From: Spirochaetales bacterium
GTDB taxonomy: Bacteria; Spirochaetota; Spirochaetia; Sphaerochaetales; Sphaerochaetaceae
DNA: 9,939 bases
Assembly (NCBI GenBank): GCA_017614625.1
Contig: JAGABK010000005.1
Span: 1-9,939, forward strand
Direction: 5' to 3'
Positions within the stretch are counted from its first letter, which is position 1; the number at the start of each line of letters is the position of its first letter. Below are positions 1 through 6,854 of the stretch, in pieces. The translations under genes were made by a program, and so were the position numbers. The notes beneath the pieces are model-generated. The model saw only the letters and a list, made by a program, of their open reading frames with translations. It did no database searches and was not told the origin of the DNA.

Positions 1-161
1 GTCGACAGTCCAAGGTATCTGGCGATTGTATCGACGTCGAGGCCCAGCCCGGACATGTTGTAGGCGGCAACGCGCAGGGCCTTCATCTTCCCGCGCCGCT
101 CGCCCTCCTCGAGCCCGGCCATGACCATTCTCATCTGAAGGCTGTTCTCATATGACATCAT
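1..161 (-). CDS. Small ORF resembling the C-terminal tail of Rpn/PD-(D/E)XK transposase proteins (runs off left edge)
   Basis: The minus strand opens with two adjacent ATG codons at 161 and 158, preceded by a strong Shine-Dalgarno (GGGAGGA, about 7 nt upstream) and by an in-frame TAA at about 24 nt upstream, so this is a true reading-frame start rather than the inside of a longer gene. The 53 visible residues contain GLEEGERRGK and then GLDVDTIARYLGLS. That order, a charged E-G-rich helical stretch followed by a short helix-turn-helix-like segment ending in GLS, is typical of the extreme C-terminus of Rpn-family (recombination-promoting nuclease/putative transposase) proteins. The nuclease domain, which normally precedes it, is absent here. 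It may be a free-standing tail, a remnant, or a different small protein with a similar tail. No stop is visible because the window ends. It lies downstream of recG in the same direction but probably has its own promoter. Confidence 0.55.
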   Translation of the reverse strand, partial: MMSYENSLQMRMVMAGLEEGERRGKMKALRVAAYNMSGLGLDVDTIARYLGLS

Positions 162-181
162 GGCGTGTCCTCCCTGATGGA

Positions 182-210
182 ATTATTCCACTTCGGAAAC
201 CGGGAGCCAA
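182..210 (-). promoter_or_regulatory. Candidate sigma70-type promoter for the small ORF at the left edge
   Basis: On the minus strand a TTGGCT -35 (205-210) is followed by 17 bp and an AATAAT -10 (182-187), matching the consensus at 4/6 and 5/6. Transcription would start near 175, giving a leader of only about 14 nt that contains the ribosome binding site. The AATAAT also supplies the in-frame stop upstream of the ORF. Placement right before a good RBS supports it, but it is a prediction from sequence alone. Confidence 0.45.
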
Positions 211-226
211 TAGCCGGAAGTCGAAA

Positions 227-249
227 CCACACAAAATCACCTTGTGTGG
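227..249 (-). terminator. Perfect 8-bp hairpin downstream of recG, possible weak terminator
   Basis: CCACACAA (227-234) and TTGTGTGG (242-249) form a perfect 8-bp inverted repeat with a 7-nt loop. Read on the minus strand, which is the direction of recG, the stem is followed only by TTT, so an intrinsic terminator would be weak. It sits about 70 bp past the recG stop and before the promoter of the next minus-strand ORF, the place where a terminator is expected. A protein-binding palindrome is an alternative. Confidence 0.35.
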
Positions 250-250
250 C

Positions 251-304
251 ACCTGCGATACCTGCAATACCTATGAGACCTGCAATACCTGCATTACCTG
301 TGAT
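251..304. repeat. Six-copy degenerate 9-bp tandem repeat
   Basis: Six head-to-tail 9-mers occupy 54 bp just past the recG stop. On the plus strand they read ACCTGCGAT, ACCTGCAAT, ACCTATGAG, ACCTGCAAT, ACCTGCATT and ACCTGTGAT. The ACCT core is kept in all six; the third unit is the most divergent. The unit length is a multiple of three, yet no supported gene crosses the array, so it is best read as an intergenic minisatellite. Copy number could vary between strains. Confidence 0.8.
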
Positions 305-319
305 AATGCCCAAGAATTG

Positions 320-2374
320 TCATCTGGAGGCGAGTACCTGTCTGATCACGGAGTTCTCCAGGCTGATGAGCCCGGGGTCGGAGGCGAGGATGCGGTCCAC
401 CTCGTCGCGGGCCATGGACATCATGGAGACGTCCTTCTCAAGGTCGGCGTACTTGAGGTGCAGGAATCCGCTCTGCCTGAGTCCTGAAAGCTCTCCGGGA
501 CCTCTGATCTTCAGGTCTTCCTCGGCGATCTCGAAGCCGTCGTTGGTCCTGCGCAGGACGGACAGCCTCTTCTTGCCGTCCTCGGTGATGGTGTCCTCGT
601 AGGCCAGGAAGCACCAGCTCTGGAGAGAGCTTCTTCCCACGCGGCCGCGCAGCTGGTGCAGCGCCGATAGTCCGAAGTTCTCGCTGTGCTCCACCACCAT
701 GCATGTGGCGTTGGGCACGTCGATTCCTACCTCCACGACGGATGTGGAGACCAGAAAGTCCAGCTTGCCGGCGGAGAAGTCGTTGAGGATCCTTATCTTG
801 TCATCCTCGGGAAGGCGGCTGTGGATAAGCGTCCCGCGGAACTCCGGGTATTTCTTGGTGGAGAGGAACTCGTACATGGTCTGCACGTCGCGCAGGTCCG
901 AGTTGCCCTCGTCGTCGATCCTGGGGTAGACGAAGTAGGCCTGATGCCCCCGTTTCATCTCCACGCCCACGGCCTCGTACATCTTGTCGCGCTTCGGGCC
1001 GTCGACAAGGTAGGTGATGACGGGAAGACGCCCCTTGGGCATGGTCTTTATTGTCGAGACGTTGAGGTTGCCGAACACCGTCAGGGCCAGGGTCCTGGGA
1101 ATGGGCGTGGCGGTCATCAGAAGCACGTCAGGGTCGATTCCCTTCTCCAGAAGCGCCCTTCTCTGCTCGACGCCGAAGCGGTGCTGCTCGTCAATGATCA
1201 CATAACGCAGGTTGCGGTATTCCACGTCCTTGGAGAACAGAGCGTGCGTTCCGATGAGAAGGTCTATGTTGCCGGCCTTCAGCTGGTCCAGAAGAAGCTG
1301 GCGGGGTTTGCCGTGAACCTCTCCGTTGAGGAAGGCCACCGATACCCCGGTTCCCTGGAACAGGGCGTCTGCCACCTGGGCGTGCTGGCGCGCCAGAAGC
1401 TCTGTCGGGGCCATGAAGGCCACCTGAGCCCCTTCACAGATCGCATGCAGCGCGGATATCCAGGCCACGAGGGTCTTTCCGGAACCGACGTCGCCCTGAA
1501 GAAGGCGGCTCATGCTCTCTGCCCCGCTCATGTCATGGCGGATCTCCTGAAGGACCTTGACCTGGTCGTCCGTGAGTTCGAACGGGAGCTTTTTTATGAA
1601 ATCGGTCTCCGCGGCATGGATGCTCTCGGGCATGGCCCGGCGCTTTCTCTCCACCGGAGGGCGCCGTTTGGCATCGAGCTGGAGATAGAAGACCTCGCGG
1701 AAGGCAAGCGACCTGCGGGCTTCGGTGAGGGTCTTGTCGGATGTCGGGAAATGGATCTCGCGGAAGGCGCTGTCCAGCGGCATGAGGCGGTATTTCTCCA
1801 TCAGGGGCTGAGGAATCTCGTCGTCGATGCGGCCTGCAAGGGCAAGGGCGGCCTTCATGTCACGCCGGAAGCTCTTCTGGGTGAGCGTCCCGCTGAGCGG
1901 ATAGACGGGAAGGATGCCCTGGTCGAGGAGCATGTCGCCGGCGATCAGGTCCTCCTCGCGTACGGCCTTGAGCTCGAACTGAGAGGATGTCAGGCCCGTT
2001 CCGTACACCGTGACGTTGGCGTAGAGGTGGTAGAAGCCTCCGGGGAAGACGGTCTTCGAGAGATAGGGGCGGTTGAAGCCCATGAGGAAGGCCTTGCGGT
2101 TGTTCTCCGTGTCGCGGACGATTATCTTCGTGTTCTTTCTTCCGGCACCGAACTCGCTGACGCTCTCGACCTTGACGAAGGTGTTGGTCCAGCAGCCGTC
2201 ATCGTCGTTCTGGCGTCCTATGCAGATGCGGTGGCTGCGGTCCTCGTAGCCGCGGGGCGTGGTGGAGATCAGGTCGCAGAGCGTGGAAATGCCGAGCTTG
2301 GCGTAGTCCTCTCGGGTCTTCTTGCCAACCCCGGTGAGGTTTTTGATGTCCTGCCGCAGCTCCCCTATGAACAT
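320..2374 (-). CDS. recG: ATP-dependent DNA helicase RecG
   Basis: This encodes RecG, the superfamily 2 double-strand DNA translocase that remodels stalled replication forks and branch-migrates Holliday junctions in the cytoplasm. The 684-residue length is normal for the family. The N-terminal part (about 1-250) covers the helix-hairpin-helix-like start and the OB-fold 'wedge' domain. Helicase motifs follow in order: Walker A GDVGSGKT (294-301), the DEQH box (395-398), motif III TATPIPRT (421-428), and motif VI QLRGRVGR (574-581). The C-terminal NDGFEIAEEDL...RGPGELSG stretch (611-631) matches the RecG-specific TRG region that couples ATP hydrolysis to translocation. The ATG lies 10 nt after the yggT stop and has no clear Shine-Dalgarno, so translation is probably coupled to yggT. 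It is the last gene of the dnaE-yggT-recG run. All key motifs are intact. Confidence 0.97.
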   Translation of the reverse strand: MFIGELRQDIKNLTGVGKKTREDYAKLGISTLCDLISTTPRGYEDRSHRICIGRQNDDDGCWTNTFVKVESVSEFGAGRKNTKIIVRDTENNRKAFLMGFNRPYLSKTVFPGGFYHLYANVTVYGTGLTSSQFELKAVREEDLIAGDMLLDQGILPVYPLSGTLTQKSFRRDMKAALALAGRIDDEIPQPLMEKYRLMPLDSAFREIHFPTSDKTLTEARRSLAFREVFYLQLDAKRRPPVERKRRAMPESIHAAETDFIKKLPFELTDDQVKVLQEIRHDMSGAESMSRLLQGDVGSGKTLVAWISALHAICEGAQVAFMAPTELLARQHAQVADALFQGTGVSVAFLNGEVHGKPRQLLLDQLKAGNIDLLIGTHALFSKDVEYRNLRYVIIDEQHRFGVEQRRALLEKGIDPDVLLMTATPIPRTLALTVFGNLNVSTIKTMPKGRLPVITYLVDGPKRDKMYEAVGVEMKRGHQAYFVYPRIDDEGNSDLRDVQTMYEFLSTKKYPEFRGTLIHSRLPEDDKIRILNDFSAGKLDFLVSTSVVEVGIDVPNATCMVVEHSENFGLSALHQLRGRVGRSSLQSWCFLAYEDTITEDGKKRLSVLRRTNDGFEIAEEDLKIRGPGELSGLRQSGFLHLKYADLEKDVSMMSMARDEVDRILASDPGLISLENSVIRQVLASR

Positions 2375-2384
2375 AGCGCCGCCG

Positions 2385-3047
2385 TCAGATGGAGATCAGG
2401 AAATTGAACAGGATGTTCTCCAGCCATGAGAGGACGACGAGGAGAACCACGTAGAACACCAGCGAGACTCCGACGATCTTCTGGTCGTCGACCTGCTTTC
2501 CCCTGAAGAACAGCTTGTAGACGAAGCCCACCGGGCCGTCCAGGATGGAATCGATGGTGTTGATGATGTTGTTCGCCCTGTAGCCGTTGCTGCGTCCGGC
2601 GATCAGCCTGACCACCAGCAGGACTATCAGGATGAAGATCAGCAGCGAGAAGAACGAGCTCCACAGGCCTTCCACGAGGATGGCTATGATGATCCAGACT
2701 GTAATCTCCCCGGTCTGGGCGAAGATGCTGAGTATGCTCCTGACGAGGTTCAGCACCACCAGGGCCAGAAGCGGCGTGAAATCTACGGCCGAACGGCGCA
2801 GTCCCTTCACTCCCCTGAACAGGTTGAGGTAAGGGTCGCAGATCCTGCCCAGGATCCGGTCCAGCGTGTCGATTATGCTTTCGGCCTGCTGCGGTCCCTG
2901 TGATCCGGAATCAACGCTCCAGCCCTGATTGCGTCTGGTGAACATGGCCACCCACGAGACGATGATCCTTACGAATATGACGAAGGAGTATATCCCCAGC
3001 ACTGCCGAGAGAAACGAACACAATCCCAGAAAAAACTTCATCTCCAA
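2385..3047 (-). CDS. YggT-family integral membrane protein with two YggT repeats
   Basis: The 220-residue protein is very hydrophobic, with membrane segments at about 5-34, 88-110, 115-148 and 190-218. It carries two copies of the YggT pattern: IIDTLDRILGRICDPYLNLF (59-78) followed by an FTPLLALVVLNL helix, and a more diverged IINTIDSILDGPVGFVYKLF (161-180) followed by another hydrophobic helix. The family is poorly understood; links to osmotic or ion tolerance and to cell division/cell shape have been reported for some members, so no precise role is assigned. The longest frame begins with TTG at 3047, one nucleotide after the dnaE stop, with a GGAG 4 nt upstream formed by the last dnaE codons. 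An ATG at 3041 is the alternative, but a GGAG directly abuts it with no spacer. Coupling to dnaE is likely either way. The first cytoplasmic loop (about 36-58) is unusually polar and long. Confidence 0.85.
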   Translation of the reverse strand: MEMKFFLGLCSFLSAVLGIYSFVIFVRIIVSWVAMFTRRNQGWSVDSGSQGPQQAESIIDTLDRILGRICDPYLNLFRGVKGLRRSAVDFTPLLALVVLNLVRSILSIFAQTGEITVWIIIAILVEGLWSSFFSLLIFILIVLLVVRLIAGRSNGYRANNIINTIDSILDGPVGFVYKLFFRGKQVDDQKIVGVSLVFYVVLLVVLSWLENILFNFLISI

Positions 3048-3048
3048 A

Positions 3049-6000
3049 TCACTCCGAATAGACGTCGTGGACGCTGGCGCACTCGCGCAGGGCCTTCATG
3101 AGCTCCTCGCTGCCGTCCACACCGAACTTCTCGCTTCCGACGATCCTCCTGACGCGGCCTTCCGGCTTTCCCTCTTCGTCGATTCCCGTGAAGACGTTGA
3201 ACACCGGCTCTGCCGTGCCGCGGAACCTGCGCAGGACGCTTCTTATCTCACGCAGTGCATCGCGGCCGGGATAGAGGCTCCAGTCGATCTCGATGAACAC
3301 GCGCCTGGCCCTTTCGGCCTTCATCTGGTGCGGGTCGCCGTACACCACGTCGGCGGAGAAGCCCATGTTTCCGTTGTAGGTCCTGAACGTTCCCCTGACG
3401 CCTATTATCTTGCCTGACACCACTCCCATGGAGCACAGGGCCCACTGTCTGGGGAATACGGTGACCTCCAGCCTTCCGTTGTAGTCCTCCAATGTCAGGC
3501 GGCCCATCTTGCCGCCGGCCTTGGTCTGCACTTCCTTGACCTCTGTGACCATGCCCACGAAGTCGTACTTCACGCCTTCGGTTATGCGCTCGGGCTTGGA
3601 GAGGTCCAGCTTCACGCAGTTCTTCCAGACGGCCCTGTAGGTGTCCAGCGGGTGGCCCGAGACATAGAAGCCCAGCACGTTCTTCTCGACTTCCAGCTTC
3701 TTCATGAAGTCGTAGTCCGGCTGGATCTTCATCTCGTAGGCGGCCGCGGTCTCCTCGGCGCCGAACAGGAGGTTCTGGCCCATGCTCTGGGCGTCCTTGT
3801 CGTCCTTGACGAACCTTATGGCCATCTCGTAGTTGGCCAGCAGCGTCGGGCGGTTGAGACCGAAGCAGTCGAAGGCTCCGGCGTTGATCAGTCCGTCCAG
3901 CACGCCGGCGTTCAGGACCTTCGGGTCGCTGCGCCTGATGAAGTCCATGAAGTCCGTGTACGGTCCGTGCGCGGCCCTCTCGTCCAGGATGCTCTGCACG
4001 GTCGGGGCACCCACGCCCTTGATTCCGGCCAGTCCGTAGATGAGCTTTCCGTCGATGACGTTGAAGTACATGTCCGAATCGTTGATGTTCGGGGGAAGGA
4101 TCTCGACGCCCTGCCCCTTCACGTACTCGAGGTATTCCTTGTACTTGTCGCCCGAGCCAATCTCGTTCGTAAGGTTGGCCGCGAAGAACTCGGCCTTGTA
4201 GTTGCACTTCAGATAGGCGGTCCTGTAGGCCAGGACGGTGTAGCAGACGCTGTGGCTCTTGTTGAAGCCGTACTTGGCGAATGGCTCGAGCATGTGGAAG
4301 ATGTCGGCGGCGTGCTCCTCGGTGTGGCCCTTGGCCATGGCGCCCCGGATGAACTTCTCCCTCTGGGCGGGCATCTCCTTGACCTTCTTCTTTCCCATGA
4401 TCGTGCGCAGATTGTCTGCTTCTGCGAGGGTGAATCCCGCGATTATCTGGGCAACACGCAGGACCTGCTCCTGGTAGACAATGACGCCGTAAGTGGGCTT
4501 GAGAAGCTCCTCGAGCGAGGGGTCGGGATACTGGATGGGGATCCTTCCCTGCTTTGAGTCGATGTATCTGGGGATGTACTCCATGGGACCCGGACGGTAC
4601 AGGGAGACCATGGCGTCGAGCTCGTCGAACCTTGTGGGCTCCAGGAGCCTCAGGTTCTTCTGCATGCCCGGGCTTTCAAGCTGGAACACCATCATGCTGT
4701 CGCCGCGCGAGAGCATCTCGAAGGTGGCCTTGTCCCCGTCGGGTATCTTCTCCACGTCGAACGTGGGGTCCTTCTTGCGTATCAGGCGCTCCGTGTTGCG
4801 GATGAGAGTCAGGGTCTTGAGGCCCAGGAAGTCCATCTTGACCAGGCCGCAGCGCTCGAGGTTGCCCATGGTGTACTGCGTGGTGATGCCGCCGGACTTC
4901 GGGTCCTTGTAAAGCGGCACGTAGTTCTTCAGGGCCGTCTGGCCTATGACTACGCCGCAGGCGTGCGTGGATACATGGCGCGAGAGGTTCTCCAGGCGCA
5001 GGGAGACATCGAACAGCTCCTCGTAGACCCCGCCCTGGGCCCTGAAGCCCTGAAGCTCGGGGGAGACCCTGAGGGACCACTCAAGGAGCGACGTCACGTG
5101 CTCGGCCTTGGCTTCGTCCGGAAGAACGTCGAGGATCAGCTTGGTCAGCTGGTTGGACGTGTCGAACGGGATATCCAGCACACGGGCCACGTCCTTGACG
5201 ACGGCCTTGGCCTTGAGGGTTCCGAAGGTGGCAATCTGACCCACCCTGTCCACCCCGTAGTGGTCGGTGACGTAGTCTATGACGCTCTGGCGTCCTTCGA
5301 AGCAGAAGTCTATGTCGAAATCAGGCAGGCTGACACGCGAGGGGTTGAGGAACCTCTCGAACAGCAGGTCGTGCGCTATGGGGTCCACGTTGGTGATCTC
5401 GATGCAGTATGCGACGATCGATCCGGCTCCGGATCCGCGTCCGGCTCCGACCGGGATGCCGTGGGTCTTGGCCCAGTAGATGTAGTCGCGCACTATGAGG
5501 AAGTAACCGTCGAAGTCCATCTTGAGGATGACGCTCAGCTCGTAGTTGAGCCTGTCCTCCAGGACCTTCTTCTGCTCGGGGTTGTTCTCGTAGCCGGGAT
5601 ACCTGCGCCTGAGGCCGTCCCACGACAGCGCCGTCAGGTACTCCTTCGTGTCCTTGTACTCCGGCGGGACGTCGACACTGGGAAGCAGCGGTCCCGGGAA
5701 ATTGATGTCGAAAACGCAGCGGTCCGCCAGCTCCACGGTGTTGGAGATCGCGTCAGGATACTGGGAGAAGAGCTGGGCCATCTCGTCCGGGCTCTTCATG
5801 TAGAACTCCTCGGTCTGGAACTTCAGGCGGTCCGTGTCGGCCTTCTTCTTTCCTGTTCCGATGCACAGCAGGATGTCGTGCGCGTTGGCGTCTTCCTTGT
5901 CTATGTAATGGATGTCGTTGGTGGCGATGATCTTGATGTCCAGGTCCCGGGCGAGCTTGACCAGCTGCGGGAGCACCTGGATCTCCTCGGGGATGAAGTG

Positions 6001-6522
6001 GTTCTGGATCTCGATGTAGTATCTGTCGCCGAACAGGTCCTTGTACCAGCGAGCCGTCTCGTAGGCGCCCTCGACGTTTCCGTCCAGCAGCTTCTGCGAG
6101 ATCTCGCCGGCAAGGCAGGCGCTGGTGCAGATCAGGCCCTCGCTGTGGGCGGCGAGTGTCTCGTTGTCGATCCTGGGCTTGTAGTAGAAGCCCTCCAGGT
6201 AGGCGATGCTGTTGAGCTCCATGAGGTTGTGGTAGCCCTTGTCGTTCATGGCCAGGAGGATCAGATGGTAATAGTGGTTGCCGGCGTCCTTGATGGCGCG
6301 GCCTTCGGGGTTGATGTAGAATTCGCAGCCTGGAATGGGCTGGATGCCTGCTTTTTTGCACGAATCATAGAAATCCAGGACACCGAACATGTTTCCATGG
6401 TCGGTGATGGCAAGAGCCTTCATCCCGTATTCCTTTGCCTTGGCGACGTACTTGGATATGGACGCGGCTCCGTCAAGGAGAGAGAAATCTGTATGGTTGT
6501 GCAAGTGTACGAATTCTGTCAT
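3049..6522 (-). CDS. dnaE: DNA polymerase III alpha subunit (DnaE1 type)
   Basis: This is the catalytic subunit of the replicative polymerase, 1157 residues against about 1160 in E. coli. The N-terminal PHP domain shows HLHNH (6-10), ITDHG (39-43), GCE (65-67) and NDIH (202-205). The polymerase core has GRGSGAGS (361-368), the catalytic pair in PDFDIDF (D401 and D403, the same numbers as in E. coli) and the third aspartate in KMDFLGLKT (D564). A QNLLF pentapeptide (916-920) fits the sliding-clamp binding motif and its expected position. An OB-fold (about 986-1060) and a C-terminal domain follow, where the tau subunit binds in E. coli. The ATG is chosen because it starts the conserved FVHLH segment and has GGGGAG upstream at a short spacing. 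It shares a transcript with yggT and recG. No frameshift or missing catalytic residue is seen. Confidence 0.98.
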   Translation of the reverse strand: MTEFVHLHNHTDFSLLDGAASISKYVAKAKEYGMKALAITDHGNMFGVLDFYDSCKKAGIQPIPGCEFYINPEGRAIKDAGNHYYHLILLAMNDKGYHNLMELNSIAYLEGFYYKPRIDNETLAAHSEGLICTSACLAGEISQKLLDGNVEGAYETARWYKDLFGDRYYIEIQNHFIPEEIQVLPQLVKLARDLDIKIIATNDIHYIDKEDANAHDILLCIGTGKKKADTDRLKFQTEEFYMKSPDEMAQLFSQYPDAISNTVELADRCVFDINFPGPLLPSVDVPPEYKDTKEYLTALSWDGLRRRYPGYENNPEQKKVLEDRLNYELSVILKMDFDGYFLIVRDYIYWAKTHGIPVGAGRGSGAGSIVAYCIEITNVDPIAHDLLFERFLNPSRVSLPDFDIDFCFEGRQSVIDYVTDHYGVDRVGQIATFGTLKAKAVVKDVARVLDIPFDTSNQLTKLILDVLPDEAKAEHVTSLLEWSLRVSPELQGFRAQGGVYEELFDVSLRLENLSRHVSTHACGVVIGQTALKNYVPLYKDPKSGGITTQYTMGNLERCGLVKMDFLGLKTLTLIRNTERLIRKKDPTFDVEKIPDGDKATFEMLSRGDSMMVFQLESPGMQKNLRLLEPTRFDELDAMVSLYRPGPMEYIPRYIDSKQGRIPIQYPDPSLEELLKPTYGVIVYQEQVLRVAQIIAGFTLAEADNLRTIMGKKKVKEMPAQREKFIRGAMAKGHTEEHAADIFHMLEPFAKYGFNKSHSVCYTVLAYRTAYLKCNYKAEFFAANLTNEIGSGDKYKEYLEYVKGQGVEILPPNINDSDMYFNVIDGKLIYGLAGIKGVGAPTVQSILDERAAHGPYTDFMDFIRRSDPKVLNAGVLDGLINAGAFDCFGLNRPTLLANYEMAIRFVKDDKDAQSMGQNLLFGAEETAAAYEMKIQPDYDFMKKLEVEKNVLGFYVSGHPLDTYRAVWKNCVKLDLSKPERITEGVKYDFVGMVTEVKEVQTKAGGKMGRLTLEDYNGRLEVTVFPRQWALCSMGVVSGKIIGVRGTFRTYNGNMGFSADVVYGDPHQMKAERARRVFIEIDWSLYPGRDALREIRSVLRRFRGTAEPVFNVFTGIDEEGKPEGRVRRIVGSEKFGVDGSEELMKALRECASVHDVYSE

Positions 6523-6549
6523 CTGGCTCCCCGCTTCGAACGTACCTTA

Positions 6550-6578
6550 AATGTAACAGAAAAAGCGGGAACTGGAAA
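6550..6578 (-). promoter_or_regulatory. Candidate dnaE promoter in the slyX-dnaE gap
   Basis: On the minus strand TTTCCA (6573-6578) is separated by 17 bp from TACATT (6550-6555), each 4/6 to the sigma70 consensus. The predicted start near 6543 leaves a leader of about 20 nt before the dnaE ATG. Its -35 lies inside one arm of the slyX-proximal hairpin. The match is moderate and unproven; dnaE could also be read from the slyX promoter. Confidence 0.35.
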
Positions 6579-6600
6579 CCTCAATAGTGAGGCGGTTTCC
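6560..6600 (-). terminator. Hairpin across the slyX stop codon, possible terminator or attenuator before dnaE
   Basis: GGAAACC and GGTTTCC (outer arms 6574-6580 and 6594-6600) plus TCA/TGA (inner arms 6581-6583 and 6588-6590) form a stem of about 10 bp with a 3-nt bulge. The slyX TGA is part of the stem. On the minus strand a run of five T (6560-6564) follows, but only after about 9 nt, which is further than in a standard intrinsic terminator. It may reduce readthrough from slyX into dnaE. Confidence 0.4.
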
Positions 6601-6781
6601 TGTTTGGACGTGCCTCCGTATCAAGGTCCTCGAGCCTCTTGGCGAGGGCCTCGTTCTGCTTCTCGAGCCTGGAGACCAGCAGCTGCTGGGCGGTGACTAT
6701 TTCGTTCAGTTCCCGGACCTGGTCCTGGAGATAGGCCATGTCGGTCTCGATCCTGACAAGGCGCTCCTGTGTTCCTTCCAT
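6581..6781 (-). CDS. slyX: SlyX-family coiled-coil protein
   Basis: This 66-residue protein matches the SlyX family in size, in its helical heptad pattern and in its signature C-terminus ending PPHY. Nearly the whole chain up to about residue 52 is predicted coiled coil (ETDMAYLQDQVRELNEIVT and what follows), so it should form an oligomer. SlyX has no established molecular function; the name comes from its position next to slyD in E. coli. The ATG at 6781 is chosen over an in-frame codon 15 codons upstream because a GGAGG lies 6 nt before it and because the longer form would start inside the promoter -10 region. It is read in the same direction as dnaE, 58 bp away, and divergently from the WYL regulator. 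Confidence 0.88.
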   Translation of the reverse strand: MEGTQERLVRIETDMAYLQDQVRELNEIVTAQQLLVSRLEKQNEALAKRLEDLDTEARPNRKPPHY

Positions 6782-6803
6782 TGCAACCTCCGGCAAAGAT
6801 TTG

Positions 6804-6833
6804 TTGCATTTTGTTGCCGAATCCAATTATAAT
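6804..6833 (+). promoter_or_regulatory. Promoter for the WYL regulator gene, sharing its -10 core with the slyX promoter
   Basis: A perfect plus-strand TATAAT (6828-6833) lies 60 bp before the regulator ATG. The best -35 is TTGCAT (6804-6809) at 18 bp, only 3/6, and it falls between and within two copies of the TTTGTTGC motif. A weak -35 next to repeated motifs suggests a regulated promoter. The start would be near 6840. Confidence 0.6.
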
Positions 6834-6854
6834 GTCCCTCAGGACTTGTTTCAA
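6826..6854 (-). promoter_or_regulatory. Strong sigma70-type promoter for slyX
   Basis: On the minus strand TTGAAA (6849-6854, 5/6) and a perfect TATAAT (6826-6831) are 17 bp apart. Transcription would start near 6819, about 38 nt before the slyX ATG. The -10 is embedded in ATTATAAT, so it overlaps the -10 of the plus-strand promoter in the opposite direction. Confidence 0.75.

Noticed and set aside
251..304. A CRISPR-like array
   Set aside because: The units are 9 bp with no spacers, no cas genes are near, and the repeats are degenerate.
152..487. A plus-strand open frame with repeated C-x-x-C pairs, suggesting a metal-binding peptide
   Set aside because: The cysteine pattern comes from the 9-bp tandem repeat read in one frame, and the rest of the frame is antisense to the end of recG. 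There is no convincing RBS.
4963..6696. A long plus-strand open frame of 577 codons opposite dnaE (and a similar 573-codon one at 686-2407 opposite recG)
   Set aside because: Both are low-complexity, Val/Leu/Gly/Asp-rich translations typical of the antisense of GC-biased genes. The minus-strand genes have complete conserved motifs.
6782..6826. A longer slyX product starting 15 codons upstream
   Set aside because: That start lies inside the promoter -10 core and upstream of the likely transcript start; the ATG at 6781 has a well-spaced GGAGG and gives the family-typical length.
6834..6845. GTCC-CTCA-GGAC palindrome at the predicted start of the WYL gene transcript
   Set aside because: The arms are only 4 bp and the centre is not symmetric; this is expected by chance, and the TTTGTTGC copies are a much better operator candidate.
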